Of a DNA stretch of 50,773 nt, positions 18,879-28,224 are shown piece by piece (position 1 is the first letter of the stretch; every line of letters begins with the position of its first letter). The translations under genes and the position numbers were made by a program. The notes beneath the pieces were generated by a model. It was not told the origin of the DNA, made no database searches, and saw only the letters and a list, made by a program, of their open reading frames with translations. Origin of the DNA: Clostridia bacterium (GTDB lineage Bacteria; Bacillota; Clostridia; Oscillospirales; CAG-272); contig JAFVYZ010000019.1 of the NCBI GenBank assembly GCA_017508425.1, forward strand, positions 1-50,773. Reading direction: 5' to 3'.

Positions 18879-20174
18879 TTATTTGTCAAGCAGGCAAGCA
18901 ATACCGGGAAGGGTCTTGCCCTCAAGGAACTCAAGCGATGCGCCGCCACCCGTAGAAACGTGCGTCATCTTGTCGGCAAAGCCGAGCTTTTCCACAGCCG
19001 CTGCGGAGTCGCCGCCGCCGATGATGGAAATAGCGTCACTCTCAGCCACGGCCTTGGCAACCGTCTCGGTGCCTGCGGCAAAGGCCTCCCATTCGGACAC
19101 ACCCATCGGGCCGTTCCAAACCACGGTCCCTGCGTTCCTTAGAACCTCAGCAAACATTGCCTGCGTCTTGGGGCCAATATCAAGACCCATGTAGCCCTCG
19201 GGCATCTTATCGGAATCCGCAAAGCAGCTCTCGGTATCGGGTGCGTAAGCACGGCCCAGCTTATTGTCAACGGGAAGCATGAACTTCACGCCCTTGGCCT
19301 TGGCCTTTTCCATCAGCTCAAGCGCGAGGTCAAGCTTATCATGCTCGCAAATAGACGTGCCGATCTCGTAGCCCTGTGCCTTGAAGAAGGTGTATGCCAT
19401 ACCGCCACCGACAATGAGGGTATCCACCTTGTCGATGAGGTTGTTGATCACGCCGATCTTATCGGAGACCTTTGCGCCACCGAGAATAGCAACGAAGGGA
19501 CGCTTGGGGTCAGCAAGTGCGCCGCCCATAATGGAGATCTCTTTTTGGATCAGGTAGCCGCAAACTGCGGGCAGGTAGTCTGCAAGACCTGCGGTCGAAG
19601 CATGTGCGCGGTGTGCCGTGCCGAATGCGTCGTTGACGAAGATCTCAGCCATGGAAGCCATTTCCTTGGCGAACTCGGGATCGTTCTTGGTCTCCTTCTT
19701 GTGGAAACGAACGTTCTCAAGCATCAAAACCTCACCGGGCTGAAGGGCCGCGGCCTTCGCCTTTGCGTCAGCACCGATAACGTCCTTTGCCATCTTTACC
19801 TCAATGCCAAGCAGCTCGGAGAGACGCTTTGCAACGGGTGCAAGAGAAAACTTCTTGTCGTCGTTCTTGGCCTTATCAAGAAAAGCGGCGGTAGCGGCAG
19901 CCTGCTCTGCCTCGGGCAGTGCCTCAACCTTTGCCTTCTCCTTCTTGTCAAGCTCAAGCTTTGCGTCGAGCACGTTGTGGGGTCTGCCAAAGTGCGAGCA
20001 AAGAATGACTGCCGCACCCTCGGCAAGCAGGTACTTGATGGTGGGAAGTGCACCGACAATACGCTTGTCATCGGTGATCACGTCGCCGTCCATCGGCACG
20101 TTAAAATCGCAACGGGCAATGACTTTTTTGCCGGCAAGTGCGATATCTTCAATCGTCTTCTTGTTGTAGGTCAT
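18879..20174 (-). CDS. pgk: Phosphoglycerate kinase
   Basis: 431 aa. It transfers phosphate from 1,3-bisphosphoglycerate to ADP. Visible landmarks are [24 protein letters not shown], the [10 protein letters not shown] substrate loop, [38 protein letters not shown] and the nucleotide-site [13 protein letters not shown]. The protein is longer than the usual ~395 residues because about 35 extra charged residues follow SHFGRP (about positions 66-105), a loop at the edge of the N-domain. Gap and gpm are not adjacent; tpiA follows. Confidence 0.97.
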   Translation of the reverse strand: MTYNKKTIEDIALAGKKVIARCDFNVPMDGDVITDDKRIVGALPTIKYLLAEGAAVILCSHFGRPHNVLDAKLELDKKEKAKVEALPEAEQAAATAAFLDKAKNDDKKFSLAPVAKRLSELLGIEVKMAKDVIGADAKAKAAALQPGEVLMLENVRFHKKETKNDPEFAKEMASMAEIFVNDAFGTAHRAHASTAGLADYLPAVCGYLIQKEISIMGGALADPKRPFVAILGGAKVSDKIGVINNLIDKVDTLIVGGGMAYTFFKAQGYEIGTSICEHDKLDLALELMEKAKAKGVKFMLPVDNKLGRAYAPDTESCFADSDKMPEGYMGLDIGPKTQAMFAEVLRNAGTVVWNGPMGVSEWEAFAAGTETVAKAVAESDAISIIGGGDSAAAVEKLGFADKMTHVSTGGGASLEFLEGKTLPGIACLLDK

Positions 20175-20234
20175 GTTACTGATCCGCCTTTCGTAGTGAT
20201 GCCCCCTTTGGGGTCAATATTTCAAAACAGTACT

Positions 20235-20263
20235 ATTTTAGCACATTGTTTAATATTTATCAA
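20235..20263 (-). promoter_or_regulatory. Promoter of pgk-tpiA
   Basis: TTGATA (20263-20258), 17-bp spacer, extended -10 TGCTAAAAT (hexamer 20240-20235). The leader to pgk is about 60 nt. Confidence 0.8.
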
Positions 20264-20285
20264 GATAAAAAATAATGTTTTTTAC

Positions 20286-21023
20286 TTATTTTTTAAAAAT
20301 TCGGTCAAAAATTCCCCCTAAATTGCGTACGTTCTCGCTTTCCCGCGTCGCCTTGGGCGTCGCCCCACTTCGGGGCTGCAGGCGAATAAGCCGAGGAACA
20401 AGTGTGCTTTTTGTCGGCGACGGGGCGGGTGCGAGTGCGGAGTCCGAGGCAGGTGCGACCGATATTTTTTCGGGTGCTTGCACCACAGGCATATCCAACG
20501 CCTCCTCAGGCTCTTCCGCCACGGGCATATCCAACGCCTCCTCGGGCTCCCCTGCCGCACTCGCACCGTTCGGCACCTCAACGGACGTCGAGAATGCTTT
20601 TGGGGTCGGTACCGGCGTGATGCCCTCCAGCGACTTCATTGTCAAAGGAGTGTATCCCTCTTTGCTGTAAAACAGGATCTCAAAATCGACCACGCCCTGT
20701 CGGAGCATGGAGATCGCACGCAGGCACGCCTTTTTGGTGGCGTAAACGGGTGAGGTGATGACGGTCTTACCGTTCGGTGATTTTACCCAAAAGGAAAGTC
20801 CGCCGTCGGCACCGACGATCTCAAATTTCGGATTGGGACCGTATTCACCGGCCGCGGCATCCACGACGGGCATCAGCGGCGCGTTGATCACCAAGCTGGC
20901 GATCCCCTTTTTGCAGGCATCCAGTGTAGCATAGTGACGTGACACTGCAAGGGTACGCCCGGAATCGGACTTCAACTGAAAGCGGTCACCCTTCGGTGTT
21001 CTTGTGATGATAAATTGACCCAT
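20286..21023 (-). CDS. Tandem DUF1508 (YegP) protein with repetitive tail
   Basis: 245 aa. Two YegP/DUF1508 units are visible at about residues 3-48 (FIITRTPKGDRFQLKSDSGR ... ATLDACKKGIASL) and 64-112 (KFEIVGADGGLSFWVKSPNG ... ATKKACLRAISML). These are short beta-hairpin modules of unknown function. From about residue 140 the protein becomes Pro/Ala/Glu rich, with the octad EEALDMPV occurring twice in direct repeat, and ends with a basic GGIFDRIFKK. No signal peptide. It starts 11 nt behind the metallophosphoesterase gene and shares its transcript. Confidence 0.82.
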   Translation of the reverse strand: MGQFIITRTPKGDRFQLKSDSGRTLAVSRHYATLDACKKGIASLVINAPLMPVVDAAAGEYGPNPKFEIVGADGGLSFWVKSPNGKTVITSPVYATKKACLRAISMLRQGVVDFEILFYSKEGYTPLTMKSLEGITPVPTPKAFSTSVEVPNGASAAGEPEEALDMPVAEEPEEALDMPVVQAPEKISVAPASDSALAPAPSPTKSTLVPRLIRLQPRSGATPKATRESENVRNLGGIFDRIFKK

Positions 21024-21034
21024 TTTTTACTCCA

Positions 21035-22165
21035 TCATATTAAAATTTCATGTGTTGCCTCGACCTCTCGCGCTTGGTTGGTAAACTCCACCTTGATACG
21101 GTCGGCAAAAAGCGTAATGGCTGCCCCCACGTAACGAACCCGAACCCTTTCCTCATTGCGGCGCGGTGCCGAGGCGCCAACCATAATGGGCACGGCGTGC
21201 AGCGTATCAAGCTGACCGCCCGCGAGATTGAGCGTGTTTTGGTGCAAATGCCCACCGATCAGCAGCTGCGGCTTTACGTACGTGCCGAGCAGCGTGATCC
21301 ATTCGGTGTAAATATCGTATTCAATGTTAAAGGGCTCCCTCCTCGCTGCGGAAAAGGGGTGGTGCGCGATCACAAGGCGGTGCGTGATGCCCGGCGCCTC
21401 ATATTCGCTTGCGGCATTTTTGATCACCCTTTTGATAAATTCGGTCTGGGCAAGTCGGAACCCATGGCACGCGTTGGTGTGACCGTACGCCTCGTGATCG
21501 TCGGGCTTGTCCTCGCCCGCATCCAACACGATCCCCCACACGTTACCCAAACGGAAGGTAAAATAGGAATTGCCGCGATCGGTGGGGGTGTAATTGATAA
21601 GCTCCTCGCCATAACGCCCACGCATATCGTGATTACCGCGCGAGAAAATGATGGGGCGAGAGCCGCCTGTTATCGCCTCACAGAAGCGATAGATCAAGTC
21701 AAAATTTGCAGGGTCATTGCTGTTGTCCGAAATATCACCGTTCAGGATCAAAAGATCGAGGCCGTCGCCAAAATATCCCGCCGCAGCGACGGGAAGGGGG
21801 AAGTTACCGTGTGTGTCCGACAGATGGTAGATCTGCACGGGGCGATCCGTGGGGATGGGATAAAAGGGATAGGTTGCACGAACCTCATCCTCGCTTTCAG
21901 TAAAAGCGGGCTTGCGATCGATGATCTTGCGATAATGCACGGTGTACGAGCCGACACGATCAAGCAGTGCCATAGGTACGTGCACGGTATGTACCGGCAC
22001 TCTGGAGCGCATAATGCCGTTGATGTGATCATAGAAGGCTTGGTCACCAACGCTTACCCAAAACAAAAGCTCACTTTTGACGGGCACCATGATCTGATAT
22101 TCGTTGCCTACCGCGAAAACGGCAGGGGCGGTCTTGAATTCCTCTAAAAGTTGCACGGTTTGCAT
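21035..22165 (-). CDS. Calcineurin-like metallophosphoesterase
   Basis: 376 aa. The dimetal phosphoesterase motifs are complete: HLSDTHGN (D-x-H), LILNGDISDN (GDxxD), FSRGNHDMRGRYG (GNHD/E), VIAHHPF and IGGHLHQN. The first ~120 residues form a beta-rich domain resembling a fibronectin/Ig-like substrate domain before the catalytic core (YRKIIDRKPAF). No signal peptide is seen, so a cytoplasmic location is likely. The ATG at 22165 with CGGAGG 7 nt upstream is used; the ORF extends upstream only into the promoter. Substrate unknown. Confidence 0.9.
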   Translation of the reverse strand: MQTVQLLEEFKTAPAVFAVGNEYQIMVPVKSELLFWVSVGDQAFYDHINGIMRSRVPVHTVHVPMALLDRVGSYTVHYRKIIDRKPAFTESEDEVRATYPFYPIPTDRPVQIYHLSDTHGNFPLPVAAAGYFGDGLDLLILNGDISDNSNDPANFDLIYRFCEAITGGSRPIIFSRGNHDMRGRYGEELINYTPTDRGNSYFTFRLGNVWGIVLDAGEDKPDDHEAYGHTNACHGFRLAQTEFIKRVIKNAASEYEAPGITHRLVIAHHPFSAARREPFNIEYDIYTEWITLLGTYVKPQLLIGGHLHQNTLNLAGGQLDTLHAVPIMVGASAPRRNEERVRVRYVGAAITLFADRIKVEFTNQAREVEATHEILI

Positions 22166-22202
22166 GGTTCTGCCTCCGATACGGCTTTGATGTAGTATTT
22201 TT

Positions 22203-22231
22203 ATTTTATCATCTTGCGCGCGCGGAGTCAA
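22203..22231 (-). promoter_or_regulatory. Promoter of the metallophosphoesterase-DUF1508 unit
   Basis: TTGACT (22231-22226), 17-bp spacer, TAAAAT (22208-22203). Confidence 0.8.
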
Positions 22232-22282
22232 CAAAAAAATAAAATTCAGTCAAATACAGCTGAAATTGCATCCAAACAGTAG

Positions 22283-22310
22283 AAAAAGTCCACCCGTCGG
22301 TGGACTTTTT
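22283..22310 (-). terminator. Terminator of the DUF11 gene
   Basis: AAAAAGTCCACC / GGTGGACTTTTT, loop of 4 nt. Confidence 0.9.
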
Positions 22311-22323
22311 CCTGTTGAGGGGT

Positions 22324-23145
22324 TTAAGCAGTCACCACACCGTTGAGCGTCAAAACGGCAATGGCCCCCACAGGGAGCATGACCGTGGACGTGGGCTCCA
22401 GCGTAAAGAACCCCTCGGGTGTGACCGTGTAATCGGTACCGGCCACCAGAGACACAGGTGTGCCATCGACCGTAAGCGTTGCCACCGTAAAGGCAAAGCC
22501 CAGGGGCAGCTGGTCGGTCAGGCGGTCCAGCGTAATGGGATCACCCGAATTGTTGGCGATCGTGAACTGATAAGAAATGCTCTGCCCAACGTCGGCCGTT
22601 TCGGGTGCGGTTTTGACAATGCTGAGCGGGGTGCGCGTGATGACAGCGATACCCCCGTCACTGATGGTGGGCCCGGTCGGGCTTCCCTCATTGGCAGCGC
22701 CGATAGCGGTAGATACGATCTCGTTTGCAGTAGCACTTGTCACGGTAGCGCTGTAGGTCAGATAAACAAAGCCCCCGGCCGGGATGGCCGAATCAATCAC
22801 AAAGGTGATGGGCGAGTTTTGAGTGGCGGTCACGGGCACGGCGATCACACCGGTGCCTGCATACAAAAAGGCGCCGGCACTCCCCGGCACGTTAGTGAGC
22901 TCGCCGCCCGTAAAATCAACCGTAACAAAAGGATTGTAAAGCGTGCCCGTACACGTGTTGCGAAGCAGGACCGTATAAAAGATCGTGTTGCCCACGGTGA
23001 AGGTCGTGGGTGTGGCGGCGTGGCTGACCTCGAGCCCGTAGCACACCTCAACCTCGGTCGTAGTAATATTGGTATCCAGGGACTGCTGCTGCCCAAAGGC
23101 GGGGGTAAAAAACAGCGTGCCCTGATTGATGAGTGTTGGCATCAT
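22324..23145 (-). CDS. DUF11 repeat protein without signal peptide
   Basis: 273 aa, beta-rich, Thr/Val/Gly-rich. It contains two DUF11-type modules: one around SHAATPTTFTVGNTIFYTVL and one around SIVKTAPETADVGQSISYQF, the latter a typical DUF11 start. Most DUF11 proteins are secreted wall proteins, but this one begins MMPTLINQGTLFFTPAFG with no signal peptide, no transmembrane helix and no LPxTG motif. Related proteins occur on spore surfaces, which are assembled from the mother-cell cytoplasm, and this region has spore genes; that role is inference. AAGGAAGGAG precedes the ATG pair. A 12-bp palindrome TTTCCGCGGAAA (23155-23166) lies just upstream. Confidence 0.75.
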   Translation of the reverse strand: MMPTLINQGTLFFTPAFGQQQSLDTNITTTEVEVCYGLEVSHAATPTTFTVGNTIFYTVLLRNTCTGTLYNPFVTVDFTGGELTNVPGSAGAFLYAGTGVIAVPVTATQNSPITFVIDSAIPAGGFVYLTYSATVTSATANEIVSTAIGAANEGSPTGPTISDGGIAVITRTPLSIVKTAPETADVGQSISYQFTIANNSGDPITLDRLTDQLPLGFAFTVATLTVDGTPVSLVAGTDYTVTPEGFFTLEPTSTVMLPVGAIAVLTLNGVVTA

Positions 23146-23221
23146 TCTCCTTCCTTTCCGCGGAAAATCCTCCGCATTGACAGGATATGACAATACCCCC
23201 GGGGAAGCTCCCTGAAACGAC

Positions 23222-23252
23222 AAAAAAAGCGAGCCTCGAGGCTCGCTTTTTT
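23222..23252 (-). terminator. Terminator of the TIR-LRR operon
   Basis: Perfect palindrome AAAAAAGCGAGCCTC/GAGGCTCGCTTTTTT, immediately after the last gene of the operon. Confidence 0.9.
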
Positions 23253-23262
23253 ACTTTCGCAT

Positions 23263-23958
23263 TTAGTGCTTTAATGACTTCAGCTGCATGTTGCGGCTTT
23301 CCAGTAATTCCTGTAAATTTTGCGCCTCGGCAATGGCAAGGTCGCTATCCTCTTTTTTTACGGCGGCGGCAAATGCCTTCAGGCCGCCCTTCAGCTGCCA
23401 ATTCAGCTCCGCCACATCCACGTGATCGGTGGGATCGGAATAACGAAGCGCCTCGTAAACCTTTTTCGCCTCAGCTTGCAGGGCGGGGGCAGCGTAGAGC
23501 GAAATGTTTCTTGCCTCATCGATCAGCGCCTTCATCAGTGCCATTTCGCGCTCCACGCGCGTATCGGTATCCGTTACAAGAGCCACCGCCGCACTTGCCT
23601 TCAGCACAGCAACGATATTTACGCCGAGCGTAATCGCACACGAAATGATCGCGACCCAGCTTTTGATAAAGGGCACCGCCATACAAATTGTGCCTACGAT
23701 GAGGGTGGCAATCACACCCGTGTTGCTCACGCCTACAAGTGAAAGGTTATAAAAGGTCTTTTTGATGTCGTTTCGGGCAAGTGCGAACATCACGCAGCCA
23801 TAATGCCCCACAAACGCTACGGTAATGAAAATATAGCCTACCCAAAAGCTACCATCGAATTTATTACCCGCATTGCTTGGCGTTACAAACGTAATAACGT
23901 TGAAAAGTGCAACCGAAACAAACCAAATGATGCTATAATATAATGCCGTTTTTTTCAT
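23263..23958 (-). CDS. Four-helix membrane protein with cytoplasmic helical tail
   Basis: 231 aa. Four hydrophobic helices fall at about residues 7-25, 38-60, 75-95 and 100-125. A hydrophilic alpha-helical C-terminal half follows (RVEREMALMKALIDEARN; EAQNLQELLESRNMQLKSLK) and is probably cytoplasmic. I do not recognise the family. It starts 12 nt after the SPFH gene with GGAGATG upstream and is the last gene before the terminator, so it belongs to the TIR-LRR transcript and may be the membrane partner of the SPFH protein (inference). Confidence 0.75.
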   Translation of the reverse strand: MKKTALYYSIIWFVSVALFNVITFVTPSNAGNKFDGSFWVGYIFITVAFVGHYGCVMFALARNDIKKTFYNLSLVGVSNTGVIATLIVGTICMAVPFIKSWVAIISCAITLGVNIVAVLKASAAVALVTDTDTRVEREMALMKALIDEARNISLYAAPALQAEAKKVYEALRYSDPTDHVDVAELNWQLKGGLKAFAAAVKKEDSDLAIAEAQNLQELLESRNMQLKSLKH

Positions 23959-23970
23959 ATGTACATCTCC

Positions 23971-25209
23971 TTACAGCTTTTCGCCACATTCAAGGCAGAA
24001 TTTCGCACCGTTTGGCACTGTTTTGCCGCATTTCGGGCATACTGCTTCAAGCTTATGTCCGCACTCGGGGCAGAAATTGCCCTTTGCAACAGTTTTGCCG
24101 CAAGCGGGGCAAACAACGGTGTTTTCTGATACCGTTTCTACCTTTTCACCACACAAAAGGCAGAATTTTGCGTTTGCGGGGAGCGACGCGCCGCATTTGG
24201 CACAGGTAATTGCCTGTGCGGCACCCACAGTCCCTACGGCATCCTGCATCATGCCGCCGACGAGGCCGCCAACCGCACCGCCGACGCCTGCCATAGTGCC
24301 AAGCCCCACGCCGAGGTTGGTCATCTGCCCCACCGCCTCGTTTTGAGCAACCTTTTCGGCAACGTCAAAGCCGCGCTCCTGTTGGTAGGTGTAGCCCTCT
24401 TGCGCGCGCTTGGTGGCAATTGCCTGCGACTCGATCACGGTCTTTTGTGCCTCGGTCTGCGCGTCGATCACGCCGATCTGCTGACGGAGCTTTGCCTCTG
24501 CCACGTCGGCATACTGGCGGAAGTGGAGTTCCTTGAACTTCTCATACTGTCGCTCACCGTCGGGCTTGGCGATGTTGGTGATGAAGAACTGCTCAAGTGC
24601 CACGCCATACTCGGCGAAGTCGCCCACCAGCATCTTTTTGATGGAATCAGAGAAAACGGTCAGATTTTCATCGATCTCAAAAATGTTGATGGCGTTGTTT
24701 TTCATCGCCTGCGCGATATAAGTTTTGATACGCGTCATCAAGAACGCGCGGAAGAAGCTGACCAGCTTTTGCTGACCGAGATACTTTTCGGTGCCTACTA
24801 ACTTGATCAGCAGCTTGCGCGCGTTATCGGCGCGCAGCGACATTTCGCCTGATGCACCGATGGAGATCGGGAAGCCGTAGGTCGGCTCTATGTACTGTAC
24901 CTTGCTATCCGTACCCCATTTGATGGACATTTGCTCGGTCTTGTTAATGAAATAGACCTCACAGTGGAAGGGGGATTTGTCGCCCGTGGCACGGTTGAGC
25001 ACCTTGCCGAGCAAAGGAATGTTTTGCGTTTCAAGCGTGTAGCGTCCCGCGCTGAACAGATCTAATGCCTGTCCGTTCATAAAGAAGATCGCTTCCTGTG
25101 ATTCGTGCACGATCAGTTGTGTCAACGAGTTAAAATCCTCACATGGGTGCTTCCAGATGAAGGTGGAATTGTCTCCTTCGTATTTAATGATGTCTGCAAT
25201 TTTGGACAT
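23971..25209 (-). CDS. SPFH-domain protein with three C-terminal zinc ribbons
   Basis: 412 aa, of the YdjI-like ('virion core protein') SPFH group. Residues ~30-260 form the SPFH/band-7 domain, followed by a helical segment (AEAKLRQQIGVIDAQTEAQK), then a Gly-rich linker (VGLGTMAGVGGAVGGLVGGM). The last ~78 residues hold three zinc ribbons: CAKCG...CLLCG, CPACG...CPECG and CPKCG...CLECG. SPFH proteins form membrane-associated ring scaffolds; related YdjI in Bacillus takes part in membrane-stress responses. There is no clear N-terminal membrane helix. It is 27 nt behind the first TIR-LRR gene. Confidence 0.9.
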   Translation of the reverse strand: MSKIADIIKYEGDNSTFIWKHPCEDFNSLTQLIVHESQEAIFFMNGQALDLFSAGRYTLETQNIPLLGKVLNRATGDKSPFHCEVYFINKTEQMSIKWGTDSKVQYIEPTYGFPISIGASGEMSLRADNARKLLIKLVGTEKYLGQQKLVSFFRAFLMTRIKTYIAQAMKNNAINIFEIDENLTVFSDSIKKMLVGDFAEYGVALEQFFITNIAKPDGERQYEKFKELHFRQYADVAEAKLRQQIGVIDAQTEAQKTVIESQAIATKRAQEGYTYQQERGFDVAEKVAQNEAVGQMTNLGVGLGTMAGVGGAVGGLVGGMMQDAVGTVGAAQAITCAKCGASLPANAKFCLLCGEKVETVSENTVVCPACGKTVAKGNFCPECGHKLEAVCPKCGKTVPNGAKFCLECGEKL

Positions 25210-25236
25210 AATCTTTTCCTTTCTTTTGTGATAGTC

Positions 25237-28161
25237 TTAGCTTCGGTACCAAGCATAGGTCGTGTTGGAAGATAACGCGTAGGAATGTACCAAGCCGATT
25301 GCTGCGGTGAAGGGATCTGCCAAGTTGGTTGCTGGGATGCTTATACCATTCTCTGAATACCATCCATTTGTGTTTTCAAAAGTCACATTTGTCAACGAAC
25401 TGCATCCGTAGAATGCAGAAGACCCGATGCTGGTCACACTTTCGGGAATCGTGATAGACGTCAGCGAACTGCATTTGTGAAACGCACCAGTACCGATGCT
25501 AGTTCCACTTGCGATGATAACAGTTTTGAGTGAAGACGGCACATACCACTCGTTATCAAAATAGGAATCTGCGCCAAAAATATAACCAAAGTGTTTATCA
25601 TTTTCGCCGTTTAATGTAGCTCCTACAAAGGGCAACATAATGCTTTCCAGCGAGCTACATTGGGAGAAAGCACCATGACCGATGCTGGTCACACTCGACG
25701 GGATCGTGATGCTCGTGAGGCCCGTGCAACCCTCGAACGCAAAAGAGCCGATGCTGGTCACGCTCGACGGGATCGTGATGCTCGTGAGACCAGTGCAGCC
25801 AGAGAACGCACGATTGCCGACGCTGGTCACACTCAACGAGATTGTGATGTTCGTCAATCCCGTGCAGCACTCAAACGCACCGAAATGAATATTGCCGCCT
25901 GTGATCGTGACAGATTTCAACGACTTGGGAATATAGTACGTTGTGTATATGATTGAATCATAGTGCTGTTTCGTAGCCGTGCCGCCGGTATAGTTGCTTG
26001 TTCCGAAAATGTAACCAAACAAGGTAGAATCCGATTCCGTGGTAGCACTTGCACTGCCGCCTACAAAAGGAAGCGTGATACTCGCGAGGCCCGTGCAGCC
26101 AGAGAACGCAGCAAAGCCGATGCTGGTAACGCTCGACGGGATTGTGATGCTCATGAGGCTCATGCAACAATCAAACGCACTCCAGCCGATGCTGGTCAGC
26201 TTACTGTCCGCCGCAAAAGTCACCGTTTTAAGTCCCGTGCAGCCAGAGAACGCCCTCCAGCCGATGCTGGTCACACTTTCGGGAATCGTGACCGAAGTCA
26301 GCGAGCTGCATCCTTCAAAAGCGCAAATATCTATTTCAACCAAAGATGGGGACAATTCTATTTGTTGCAAATTGTAACATCCACCAAAAGCTCCCCAGCC
26401 AATACTTTTTATTGAAGATGGCAAGGAAATAGAAGTCAAATAAGAATTGTTTTGAAACGCACCCGCTCCAACACGTACTACGGGAATTCCTTCTATCTCC
26501 TCAGGAATGGTGATTTCGCCAGAAGCGGAGCTCGCGCCGTCTACGCAATAACCATCATTATTTTTAGTATAGCGAATACCATCTACCCATTCGTAGATGA
26601 TAACATTGACAATGATGGCAACAGTCCCCGCAAGAATGCAGAGCCCAATCAAAACGGCAAGAGTAACTCTCGCGATTTTTTGTTTTTTTGCAGCTCTTTC
26701 TAAATCTATTTTTTCTTGTTCTTTTGCTTCACACTCTTGCTTTATGTACAATTCTTTTAGAATGATCTCTGTTTGTTTAATCAATTGGGTAGAATTTTTC
26801 CAACCAACAATTTTGCCCAGATCTTTTAAGGCGTCATCTAATAATTCTATTGCAGTTTCCGTGTTTTCTTCTTTTGATTCTGCCAATTTCTTCAATGCGC
26901 CTAAATAGATGTCTTCTTTCTTTTTGTCCTCGCAATTTTTTTGAATAATATTACGATATTCTTGTAGTTGCTGTTTTAAATCATCATCACCAAAACGAAT
27001 CGCCTTTTGATAATTCCCATTTTTTTCGATTTGCGCTTCGCACAACACAAGATCTTTGGGGATTCTTACACCAAAATCGATCATCAGTTTAGCCAAATAC
27101 GCCTTGGCATTTTGGGGATCTTGGTTGAGCACTTGCTCACAAAAGTCGCCCGCGCGGTCGAATTCACCGTCTTCCAAAAACAGGAATGCACGCTCCAAAA
27201 GTGGGACAACATTGACCGCTATCGCGGGCTCGACAGTTTCCACGCGCACCGTTTCTTTTTTGGCATCTACCGCTATTATTTTTTTGATGCCACGGGTAAG
27301 ATCCTGCATAAAGCCGAGCTTGGACATGTCCTGTGCTTGCAGGTGGGAAAATTCCTCGGGCAGGTCGTAAGGATCCATATCACGGTAGGCGGGGATCAGC
27401 ATCTTGCGCGCGCCGTTTTTGATGAGCGCAAGAAAACGGCTCCATTCGTTTTTTACCCAAACGGCGTTGAAGTGCTCAGGTTTCGTACCAAGCACCACCA
27501 TCACCTTCGCGGAATTGAGCGCGGCGAAAATATACGGCTCGTATTCCTGCCCAAGCTTATCCTCTAAGGTGATACGCGAGAAAAAGACCTTAAAGCCCTC
27601 GCGCGCGAGCTCGTGGTAAAGCTCGGTGGCAAGCACGCTATCCTGTGTACGCCTGCCGTTATTGTCGGTTTCTTTATAGCAGATGAACACGTCAAAGGGC
27701 TCTTCTTTTTGCGAGATAGCAAGGATATTCTTTTGCAGCTCGTTGATGGCGTTTGCCTCTGCCTCATAGATCTCGCGCTGATAGCCGTCGGCGTTGGCGA
27801 TGGCAGACTTATAGTCCTCGTCATCGAAAATTGACGTGAACTGTGCACGGTTGACCGTGGGCACGCGACGGCGCGTGGCAGGATCTTCTACATATTCGAT
27901 GCCGTAGCGGCACAGCACGATCGACCAATACGCCTCGGCGTCGGTGGGCTCCTCATTGAGAATCTGCTCAAAGATTCCCATCGCCTTGTCGAAATCGTTA
28001 TTTCGCCGGAAGTGGTTGGCGCGGTCATAAAGGTTTGCGCGGCGCTCGTCATCAAGACGCGGCAGCGTCTGCTTTGTGCCGCAATATTCACAGGTGGCGA
28101 CGGATTGCGCGCTGTCAATTTCCAGCGCCCCGCCGCAGATTTTACATTTAAAAAGTGCCAT
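25237..28161 (-). CDS. Zinc ribbon-TPR-TIR-TM-leucine-rich repeat receptor-like protein
   Basis: 974 aa from the ATG at 28161, which follows AAGGA. Domains in order: a zinc ribbon (CKIC at 6-9, CEYC at 24-27); TPR-like helices (~45-90); a TIR domain (~154-295) opening with FDVFICYKETD and carrying KNEW near 239, whose Glu fits the NAD-cleaving catalytic position; a second TPR-like region (~320-475); a basic stretch, then one hydrophobic helix (~498-523, VTLAVLIGLCILAGTVAIIV); then about eleven BspA-type leucine-rich repeats of ~23 residues (AFEGCTGLTSITIPSSVTSI) to the end. No signal peptide, so the single helix should place TIR inside and repeats outside. Ligand and output unknown. Confidence 0.9.
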   Translation of the reverse strand: MALFKCKICGGALEIDSAQSVATCEYCGTKQTLPRLDDERRANLYDRANHFRRNNDFDKAMGIFEQILNEEPTDAEAYWSIVLCRYGIEYVEDPATRRRVPTVNRAQFTSIFDDEDYKSAIANADGYQREIYEAEANAINELQKNILAISQKEEPFDVFICYKETDNNGRRTQDSVLATELYHELAREGFKVFFSRITLEDKLGQEYEPYIFAALNSAKVMVVLGTKPEHFNAVWVKNEWSRFLALIKNGARKMLIPAYRDMDPYDLPEEFSHLQAQDMSKLGFMQDLTRGIKKIIAVDAKKETVRVETVEPAIAVNVVPLLERAFLFLEDGEFDRAGDFCEQVLNQDPQNAKAYLAKLMIDFGVRIPKDLVLCEAQIEKNGNYQKAIRFGDDDLKQQLQEYRNIIQKNCEDKKKEDIYLGALKKLAESKEENTETAIELLDDALKDLGKIVGWKNSTQLIKQTEIILKELYIKQECEAKEQEKIDLERAAKKQKIARVTLAVLIGLCILAGTVAIIVNVIIYEWVDGIRYTKNNDGYCVDGASSASGEITIPEEIEGIPVVRVGAGAFQNNSYLTSISLPSSIKSIGWGAFGGCYNLQQIELSPSLVEIDICAFEGCSSLTSVTIPESVTSIGWRAFSGCTGLKTVTFAADSKLTSIGWSAFDCCMSLMSITIPSSVTSIGFAAFSGCTGLASITLPFVGGSASATTESDSTLFGYIFGTSNYTGGTATKQHYDSIIYTTYYIPKSLKSVTITGGNIHFGAFECCTGLTNITISLSVTSVGNRAFSGCTGLTSITIPSSVTSIGSFAFEGCTGLTSITIPSSVTSIGHGAFSQCSSLESIMLPFVGATLNGENDKHFGYIFGADSYFDNEWYVPSSLKTVIIASGTSIGTGAFHKCSSLTSITIPESVTSIGSSAFYGCSSLTNVTFENTNGWYSENGISIPATNLADPFTAAIGLVHSYALSSNTTYAWYRS

Positions 28162-28224
28162 TTTCAATCCTTGTTGTTAAGTAATAAGTTATTAACGCTT
28201 TTTCAAATATCCTTTCGGGTTGGA

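Noticed and set aside
21050-22147. 365-codon plus-strand ORF opposite the metallophosphoesterase
   Set aside because: A shadow of a gene with complete phosphoesterase motifs; no ribosome site or family resemblance.
25640-26320. Regularly spaced direct repeats resembling a CRISPR array
   Set aside because: The period is about 69 bp, matching the 23-residue leucine-rich repeats encoded on the minus strand; there are no unique spacers of constant length and no cas genes.
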